64,000 bases of DNA from Schleiferilactobacillus perolens DSM 12744 (GTDB lineage Bacteria > Bacillota > Bacilli > Lactobacillales > Lactobacillaceae): contig NZ_AZEC01000001.1 of assembly GCF_001435585.1 (NCBI RefSeq), positions 480,928-544,927 of the forward strand, given 5' to 3'. A program made the translations under genes and the position numbers. The notes under the pieces are model-generated. The model was not told the origin of the DNA. It worked only from the letters and a program-made list of their open reading frames with translations, and ran no database searches. Below are positions 58,775 through 64,000 of this stretch, piece by piece. Within the stretch, counting starts at the first letter, position 1. Every line of letters starts with the position of its first letter.

Positions 58775-61384
58775 TTATTGAATGGGGTAAATACCGTAGG
58801 ACCGAATTTCACCTGGGCGCATGGCCGCTAGCGTCAATGATTTGGTGGTACTGGCGAGCACACTGCGCACGCGGTCATTCAGATTCAGCGCGCAGATATT
58901 ACTATTCTGCATCAAGTCCAGTGTCCCTGGTGCCGCGATGGTCGTTTTCGTTGGGTTATAGATCCGCAATACTAAACCGGTGCCGTCTTGGGTCGCGGTT
59001 AAACTGCTGACGACCACGCCTGGCGCATGCAGGTCAAGGAGTGGGTGATGGACCAACGCTTGGGGATTTTCATTGATGGGGAAATACTGAATCGGGGACG
59101 TGAAGCGATCCAGCGTCTGCTGCTGGAAGTAGAGTGAACCCTGGGCCAACTGGTGATGACGGGCCTGCAGGACGGCCGGCGAGAAGGTGGGATCGAGACA
59201 GATGCCGCCTTTAAAGACGCGGTGGCCTAATAACTGACTGTCCGGGGTCGGCACATACTTGGTTTGCAGGCCGGAAGCATCGCCTGGGCGACGTTTCAGA
59301 TCAGGCCGGCCAAGGTAGCCGACGCCGCGGAAAAGGGTGATGGCCAAGTCATTAAAGTGTTCACCAATGATCTGGAAGTCTTTTTCACCTAAGCCCAAGA
59401 AGGTCCAGCTATGCTGATCGTCATGGGTGTTTGCCAGATGAATCATGGGCCGCAGTGTTGTGGGTTCTTCCTTGTAGCCAATCGCTTGCCAATCCTGTAA
59501 ATGGGGATCAACCACGGGCCGCTGGATCATGCCAAATGGGGTGTCCGCGAAACTATCGCTGGCCGCCACATCTGTGTGCAGCACCAGCCGCATCCGATGA
59601 TCTTTGGCGGTGTTGTCCAAAGCGGCGGTGAAGCCGATGGTAGGGTCATCGGCTTGCAACGTAAAAGTCACTGAATACGGAATCGCGGTTTGTGCATGGT
59701 GCTCTGTCCGCGCCTGTAAATCGGCCGGGACTAACCAGTGCCCCGTTAAACAGAGGTGACTTTGATACGTCCCCTGCTGTCCTTTGCCGTCTGCTTGATC
59801 GAACCCCAATGAGAGGACCCAATCATGGTAAGCGGGGGAGTAGTCATACGTGTCGCCTTCGTCTCCGCCATCTTCGACGGTGATGAAATTGGGATAGACT
59901 TGGCCGGTCCGTTTATCCGTCAGCGTCAATGTGTGATCGGTGAAGGATAACTGATAAAATGTGTTTTCAATCGTGGATTGAACGGGCCGCAAAGCCAGTG
60001 CGGTATTTTGTTCCTCGACTTGCAACCCGAGCCAGTCCGTGGCGGGAATCGTCAGCGGAATTGCCACGGTGGTGTTGTAAAAAATATCCGGCGTCATGGT
60101 TTGCGGATCATGGCGAATGACAGCCATGTCCACCTTTTCTTGGTGGGTGACTTCAAACGGCACGGTTTCACCCGCCGCATTTTGTAGAATAAAACTGGGT
60201 TGGCGGGTGGCCACAATCGCGGTAAAGATTCGCTTGGCCGTGGTCGGCGCCGGGTTCCAGAAGAACAGGTCCAGGGGGGCTGCCACGTGGCTACTGAGTT
60301 TACGCAGCAGGTAGGCCTTCAGGGCATCCGCGGATTGCAACGCCACGACGCCGCGGTGGCGAATATCGTCGTTGGTTTCATCGCTATTGGAGCCGCCTGA
60401 AGAGTCGTGGGCTTGACCGCGGGCGACAGTTTTCCATAAATCGGCCACGATCCCCGGTTTTGCCGGAACACCGTGATACTGCGCAATGGCCATCAGGGGT
60501 TCGATCGTATCCGTTAAGCACCGTTCCAGTTGGTCGTAGATCTGCTTGAGATCAGCCCGGGAAGAATAAATGCCCCGATGGATCTTCGACGTACTGGCAT
60601 CCACAAATTCTCCCTGGTAATGGGGCAGGTCCTTGTTTTTTTGCAGCTGAGCAAAAAATTCCGGATAGGTGCTCTCTGCCAGGTGGTACTCGGGAACAGC
60701 TTGGTTAGCCGCGGCGATGCGGGCTTTCAAATTAAAGTCCACTGGGCGCTGATCACCGCCCACGGGCAGGACCAGGTCGTTAGAATCCGTGTCGGAGCTA
60801 ATCTTATGCAGCAGGGCCGCATAATCATCGGATTCGATCAATTCAGTCCCCACAGGATAACCGTTGCGCAGGTTAGCCACCAGCACCTGGGAGTCGTCAT
60901 CGCTCGTCCAGTAGAAATAACGGGCCGACTTTTCCTTTGGCATCCCCCGCCAGAAGACGGCCTTGGTGATGTCGAAGCCGTTATAGATCTTCGGCATATC
61001 CTGACCTTGGCCGAAGGAATCCGGCAGGTAACCGACGGGCATCTCACCGCCTAAGCCTTGGGCGACTTGATGACCGAGCTGCAGGTTGCGGACGATGGCT
61101 TCGCCGGAGGTGACCATTTCATCAATTTGCGTATACCAGGGACCGATAAACAACCGGCCGGCCTGGACAAACTGGGTGATGAGCGACCGTTTTTCTGGTG
61201 CGGTTTGCAGGTAATCATCCAGAATCGACATTTGCCCGTCCACCAAATAATAATCGATCTTATTGGTGGCTAAGGCTTGCAGTACTTCGTCCATATGGTA
61301 AGCAAACTGGACGCGGGCATGTTGACGGGTGAAATACCATTCCAAATCCCAATGGGTATGGGCGATCACGTAGACTTTCTTCAA
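58775..61384 (-). CDS. GH38 alpha-mannosidase
   Basis: An 869-residue zinc-dependent alpha-mannosidase of the bacterial GH38 group that includes MngB. The N-terminal barrel starts VIAHTHWDLEW (zinc His and Asp), and the nucleophile Asp is in GYLPDSFGQ; helical and beta-sandwich domains follow. There is no signal peptide. MngB acts on 2-O-(6-phospho-mannosyl)-glycerate delivered by a PTS, and a PTS EIIC is next door here, so a phospho-mannoside or a mannose oligosaccharide is the likely substrate. TTG start at 61384 after AGAAAGG. Co-transcribed with EIIC (14 bases upstream). Confidence 0.9.
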   Translation of the reverse strand: MKKVYVIAHTHWDLEWYFTRQHARVQFAYHMDEVLQALATNKIDYYLVDGQMSILDDYLQTAPEKRSLITQFVQAGRLFIGPWYTQIDEMVTSGEAIVRNLQLGHQVAQGLGGEMPVGYLPDSFGQGQDMPKIYNGFDITKAVFWRGMPKEKSARYFYWTSDDDSQVLVANLRNGYPVGTELIESDDYAALLHKISSDTDSNDLVLPVGGDQRPVDFNLKARIAAANQAVPEYHLAESTYPEFFAQLQKNKDLPHYQGEFVDASTSKIHRGIYSSRADLKQIYDQLERCLTDTIEPLMAIAQYHGVPAKPGIVADLWKTVARGQAHDSSGGSNSDETNDDIRHRGVVALQSADALKAYLLRKLSSHVAAPLDLFFWNPAPTTAKRIFTAIVATRQPSFILQNAAGETVPFEVTHQEKVDMAVIRHDPQTMTPDIFYNTTVAIPLTIPATDWLGLQVEEQNTALALRPVQSTIENTFYQLSFTDHTLTLTDKRTGQVYPNFITVEDGGDEGDTYDYSPAYHDWVLSLGFDQADGKGQQGTYQSHLCLTGHWLVPADLQARTEHHAQTAIPYSVTFTLQADDPTIGFTAALDNTAKDHRMRLVLHTDVAASDSFADTPFGMIQRPVVDPHLQDWQAIGYKEEPTTLRPMIHLANTHDDQHSWTFLGLGEKDFQIIGEHFNDLAITLFRGVGYLGRPDLKRRPGDASGLQTKYVPTPDSQLLGHRVFKGGICLDPTFSPAVLQARHHQLAQGSLYFQQQTLDRFTSPIQYFPINENPQALVHHPLLDLHAPGVVVSSLTATQDGTGLVLRIYNPTKTTIAAPGTLDLMQNSNICALNLNDRVRSVLASTTKSLTLAAMRPGEIRSYGIYPIQ

Positions 61385-61398
61385 GATAAGGGACCTTT

Positions 61399-62739
61399 CT
61401 AAGCAGCGGCACCGGCAGCTTCTTTAGCGGCCTGGGCACGTTCACTGCGTTGATTGATGATGACGAAGGGGGCATACAACAGGGTATCCATGACGACCAA
61501 CACCGCGGTAAGGATGACTGGGCTGAGATGGAAAGCGCCAGTGAGCCAGGTGCTGAAGAAGATCGGCTCACTCCCAGAGTTCAAGACGACCAGCGGCACT
61601 ACCCAACCAATGGAAGTCACCACATACGCGATGATTGCGTTTAATAATGGAACTAAGATCCAAGGCAGCAGCATGATTGGATTCAACACAATCGGCAAGC
61701 CGAAGATGATGGGTTCGTTGATCCCGAAACAGCCGGGGATGAAGCCTAACTTGGCGATTTCCCGTTCCTTTTCGCCCTTATGGGTAAAAATCAACATCGC
61801 CAGCAGTAAGCCAAATGTGGCGCCAGACCCGCCGATCATGGCGTAGACATTGGTCATGGTGTTGGGGGCGATGGAAATGCCGCTGAAGCTTTGGGTATGC
61901 GCGTATTTGGCCACGTCTTGCAAGAAGATGGGCAGCCAGAAAGCCGATACCACCCCCCAGACAATGTTGAAACCGTGCAGACCCAAGAACCAGAGGATTT
62001 GTTCCGTTAAGATGACGATCAAGATGGCTGGTAACCCAGTACCGACAGTGAGCAATGGTTTAATGAGGACTTGGGAAATCATTTGAACTAATGAAGCATA
62101 GCCCACAGATTGAATGACGATGCGCGCGGTACCGAAAATGAGCAATACAGCTGTGATGGGTAACAGGGCGGCGAAAGAGTCGAAGATGTTCTGGGGGACG
62201 CTGTCCGGCATCTTGATCTTGAACTTCGAACGGCTCATCTTGGCGTAAATGAAGACCGCCAACATGCCGACGATCAGAGCCGTGAACATCCCTTCATAGT
62301 TGAAGAAGCTGGTCGCAAAGCCTTCCACGACCTTGGCTTTTGGATTCAGATAATTGACGTTGTTCGGCACCATGACGAAGTAAGCGGCGACGGCCAAGAT
62401 TGTGGCCAAGAAGGGGTTCATATCCTTGTACTTATTCTTCAATTCGTTGGCGTAGGCATAGGCGGATGAAATGACCACGATGATCCCGATCATGCCCAGC
62501 GTCGCCATGTTGATATAGCCAAATAAATTGCTGATGTTGGTTAACCAAATGTTGTTAATGTGCTGACCCTTCATGAAGGCGTCCAATTGCATTTTGATGA
62601 CGTTGGAGAAGGACCCGACAATTGTAAAGGGAATAGTCCGAATAAAGGCGTTCTTGATGGCTTGCAATACGCTGTTGCCCTGCACCCAAGCAGAGGCTTT
62701 CAGCAGTGGTTCTTGGATCGTGTCGATGCTCAATTTCAT
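61399..62739 (-). CDS. PTS lactose/cellobiose-family EIIC of the mannosidase operon
   Basis: A 446-residue EIIC with about ten helices. It has the family motifs FLGLHGFNIVWG and GINEPIIFGLPIVLN and the start LLKASAWVQGNSVLQAIKNAFIRTIPFTIVGS. It is first in the operon with GH38 and GH125, so it probably imports mannosyl disaccharides or oligosaccharides with phosphorylation. EIIA and EIIB are absent from the window, as for the other EIIC at 48342. AAGGAG precedes the ATG. The promoter carries a cre box and lies back to back with the GntR gene. Confidence 0.9.
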   Translation of the reverse strand: MKLSIDTIQEPLLKASAWVQGNSVLQAIKNAFIRTIPFTIVGSFSNVIKMQLDAFMKGQHINNIWLTNISNLFGYINMATLGMIGIIVVISSAYAYANELKNKYKDMNPFLATILAVAAYFVMVPNNVNYLNPKAKVVEGFATSFFNYEGMFTALIVGMLAVFIYAKMSRSKFKIKMPDSVPQNIFDSFAALLPITAVLLIFGTARIVIQSVGYASLVQMISQVLIKPLLTVGTGLPAILIVILTEQILWFLGLHGFNIVWGVVSAFWLPIFLQDVAKYAHTQSFSGISIAPNTMTNVYAMIGGSGATFGLLLAMLIFTHKGEKEREIAKLGFIPGCFGINEPIIFGLPIVLNPIMLLPWILVPLLNAIIAYVVTSIGWVVPLVVLNSGSEPIFFSTWLTGAFHLSPVILTAVLVVMDTLLYAPFVIINQRSERAQAAKEAAGAAA

Positions 62740-62770
62740 CGCTACTTTGCTCCTTGCGTTGTTTTTTATC

Positions 62771-62823
62771 AGAAAACGTTTCCTTACGATTCCAAATTAT
62801 AACGCGTTTTTGCCAAATGTAAA
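62771..62823 (-). promoter_or_regulatory. Promoter and cre box of the mannosidase operon
   Basis: Minus-strand -35 TTTACA (62818-62823), 16 bases, -10 TATAAT (62796-62801). AGAAAACGTTTCCT (62771-62784) is a cre-like palindrome just downstream of the start site, fitting CcpA roadblock control. Confidence 0.7.
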
Positions 62824-62840
62824 CAACTATTTTTCTAAAT

Positions 62841-62871
62841 GGCAATACAAATTTGCCGAACGTGGTACAAT
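62841..62871 (+). promoter_or_regulatory. Possible GntR operator and gntR-type -10
   Basis: GGCAA-TACAAAT-TTGCC (62841-62857) is an inverted repeat just before a -10 TACAAT (62866-62871). TTTGCC-A/G-AA also occurs on the other side at the EIIC promoter (62809-62817). Confidence 0.45.
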
Positions 62872-62906
62872 AGTCTTGCCAACTAAGTAGAAACAGGTGA
62901 ACAAGG

Positions 62907-63620
62907 ATGTACAAATATCGCGAAGTTTACACCGACATCAAGAACAACATTTTGACCAATCACTACCGGGCCGGCTCATTAATGCCTACCCAAGAGGAAC
63001 TCGCAGAGAAGTACAGTATCAGCCGGCTGACACTGCGTAAAGTGTTGCAGATGCTGGGCGATGAAGGCCTGGTGTACAGCAAACAGGGCGCCGGGACGTT
63101 TGTCCGGCCGCGCATGGCCGATTCACCGGATGAAATTTTGCCGTTGAATTCACCCATCGGCGTTACGTATTCCCACCGCAGTCAGGAGATTTCCAGCAAG
63201 GTCCTGCACTTCGATGCCCGCTTGCCCACCCCCCTGGAACAAAAGAATCTCAATATTGAAGCCAACGAACCGGTGTATGAAATCAAACGGGTGCGCTACC
63301 TCAATGGAAAACACTACAGTTTTGAACACACCATTATGCCGACTCGCATTGCGCCATTGGATGAAAAAATCCTACATAAGTCCATTTACGACTACCTGGG
63401 GAGTAAAAACATCATGATGACGGATGCCCGGCGGGTGGTGTACGCTGAGGCAGCGGACGCGGAGACGAGCCAGGCCATGGGGGTCGATTTAAACTGCCCG
63501 ATGCTGGTGATTGAACAAACGGCCTATGATCAAAAGGGGCGGGCGTTTGAGTACTCCGTATCCCAATTTATCAAGGATCATTCCAAGTTTGTCTTTGATG
63601 TGCACCGTCAATGGTACTAA
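62907..63620 (+). CDS. GntR/HutC-family regulator of the mannosidase operon
   Basis: A 237-residue regulator with an N-terminal GntR winged helix (about 5-70: YREVYTDIKNNILTNHYRAGSLMPTQEELAEKYSISRLTLRKVLQML, then GLVYSKQGAGTFV) and a C-terminal UTRA ligand domain (YEIKRVRYLNGKHYSFEHTIMP). UTRA regulators commonly bind sugar phosphates. It diverges from the EIIC/GH38/GH125 operon, so it probably represses it until a mannosyl phosphate appears. AGGTGA lies upstream of the ATG. Confidence 0.9.
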   Translation: MYKYREVYTDIKNNILTNHYRAGSLMPTQEELAEKYSISRLTLRKVLQMLGDEGLVYSKQGAGTFVRPRMADSPDEILPLNSPIGVTYSHRSQEISSKVLHFDARLPTPLEQKNLNIEANEPVYEIKRVRYLNGKHYSFEHTIMPTRIAPLDEKILHKSIYDYLGSKNIMMTDARRVVYAEAADAETSQAMGVDLNCPMLVIEQTAYDQKGRAFEYSVSQFIKDHSKFVFDVHRQWY

Positions 63621-63660
63621 TGGCTTAGCGGTCTATACCAACTTTTTCAATACAATATAG

Positions 63661-63830
63661 TCAACTACCCCCACTTACGACCGAAGTCGTTGAAGTGGGA
63701 GCTTGCAACTCACGCCCAGTGGATCGGTGCTTCTCTTGATACCGTTGAGAAACAGTAGTCCAAACGTCTCACGACTCCTACGCGATGGTTACATCCGAGG
63801 GCGGCTGACACGCCCTGACGACAAGTCAGG
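63661..63830 (-). ncRNA. Probable omega RNA scaffold and right end of an IS200/IS605-type element
   Basis: The ~165 bases after the tnpB stop end in a strong hairpin on the minus strand: CCCACTT-ca-ACGAC-ttcg-GTCGT-AAGTGGG (63670-63699), closed by a UUCG loop, followed by GGGTAGTTGA. This is the layout of IS605-family right ends, where the 3' part of the tnpB transcript becomes the guide RNA scaffold. The exact end is uncertain by a few bases. Confidence 0.65.
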
Positions 63831-64000
63831 CCATGCCAGACCGTTTTGCTTTCTTTTGCTTCTTTGAATCAAACGACGGCTCTTTGTCGCCAGCCAAATA
63901 ACGCCGGCCAAGTTCGGCCAGGTTCAGCGCCGCGACGCGATCATCATTCGTGCGGCAGTCGCACTGCTGGCAATGGTACTCGTGGCGCTGGTGATTGCGC
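63826..64000 (-). CDS. tnpB: TnpB (IS200/IS605 OrfB) C-terminus, cut by the window edge
   Basis: Only the last 57 codons are visible, in the frame that includes base 63999. They read H-x-Y-H-C-Q-Q-C then TNDDRVAALNLAELG, the second CxxC of the TnpB zinc ribbon followed by the RuvC-III Asp (usually DxNAAxNI-like), then a basic Lys/Arg-rich tail and stop at 63826. TnpB is an RNA-guided nuclease related to Cas12. Whether the rest of the gene and a tnpA are intact cannot be told here. Confidence 0.85.
   Translation of the reverse strand, partial: RNHQRHEYHCQQCDCRTNDDRVAALNLAELGRRYLAGDKEPSFDSKKQKKAKRSGMA

Noticed and set aside
1..64000. CRISPR array, prophage, tRNA or rRNA genes
   Set aside because: No regularly spaced direct repeats with unique spacers, no phage structural or integrase genes and no tRNA/rRNA sequence was recognised on either strand.

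Overview
The window looks like chromosomal DNA of a low-GC-branch Gram-positive bacterium of the Lactobacillaceae, with a rather high GC content for that group (about half G+C by eye). This is inferred from the gene set and not from any marker RNA: a TPP-dependent pyruvate oxidase, levR/levDEFG-type mannose-class PTS genes beside rpoN, MntH with a universal stress protein, a HrcA/CIRCE-type small heat-shock gene, many CcpA-type cre boxes, and a D-Ala ligase with the phenylalanine typical of D-Ala-D-Lac makers. Schleiferilactobacillus or Lacticaseibacillus would fit, but the genus is a guess. There are no rRNA or tRNA genes and no CRISPR array. Gene density is high and most of the region reads as core or metabolic chromosome. 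The only clear mobile element is a TnpB-type element cut by the right edge.

Layout. 1-2.4 kb: multidrug-type ABC exporter plus MarR regulator. 2.4-3.6 kb: alanine racemase. 3.9-6.7 kb: polar amino-acid ABC transporter (fused binding protein/permease plus ATPase) under a lysine riboswitch with its own terminator and strong promoter, so it is probably a lysine importer. 6.7-11.5 kb: two-component system driving an FtsX-type ABC transporter. 11.5-12.6 kb: ArsR-type metal sensor divergent from a CadD-type exporter, with a palindromic operator between them. 13-17 kb: pyruvate oxidase (cre on the promoter), a DUF915 hydrolase and a MupG/DUF871 glycosidase. 17-21 kb: small membrane or exported proteins, D-Ala-D-Lac-type ligase with a structured leader, YitT protein. 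21-25 kb: PDZ-less HtrA protease and two membrane glycosyltransferases. 25.4-30.8 kb: a very large coiled-coil ABC permease with its ATPase and a divergent TetR regulator sharing matched palindromes. 30.8-34.5 kb: HD hydrolase, HdeD-like protein, ABC exporter, Hsp20 under CIRCE. 34.9-43.3 kb: GH13 glucosidase, mannose-class PTS IIA-IIB-IIC-IID, LevR activator and sigma-54, with a textbook -24/-12 promoter and upstream activator palindrome. 43.3-45.7 kb: IclR regulator, EEP-family hydrolase, YitT protein. 45.8-47.9 kb: usp and mntH with an MntR-like palindrome. 48.3-51.8 kb: orphan cellobiose-type EIIC, a TIM-barrel protein of unknown function and a ROK sugar kinase. 51.9-52.9 kb: lacB/lacA. 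53.2-55.8 kb: manganese-type ABC transporter carrying the same MntR-like half-sites as mntH. 55.8-57.4 kb: GNAT acetyltransferase, AIM24 protein. 57.4-63.6 kb: GH125 and GH38 alpha-mannosidases with an EIIC and a divergent GntR regulator. 63.6-64 kb: right end of an IS200/IS605-type element with the tnpB 3' end and its probable omega RNA.

The most unusual signal is a family of about 207-212 bp structured repeats (copies at 3682-3888, 19535-19746 and 56388-56593, plus a 46-bp end-to-end deletion form at 12867-12912). The termini, several linkers and one internal stem are conserved, while two other internal stems have changed completely on both arms and still pair. That is the pattern expected of an element selected for folded RNA or single-stranded DNA.
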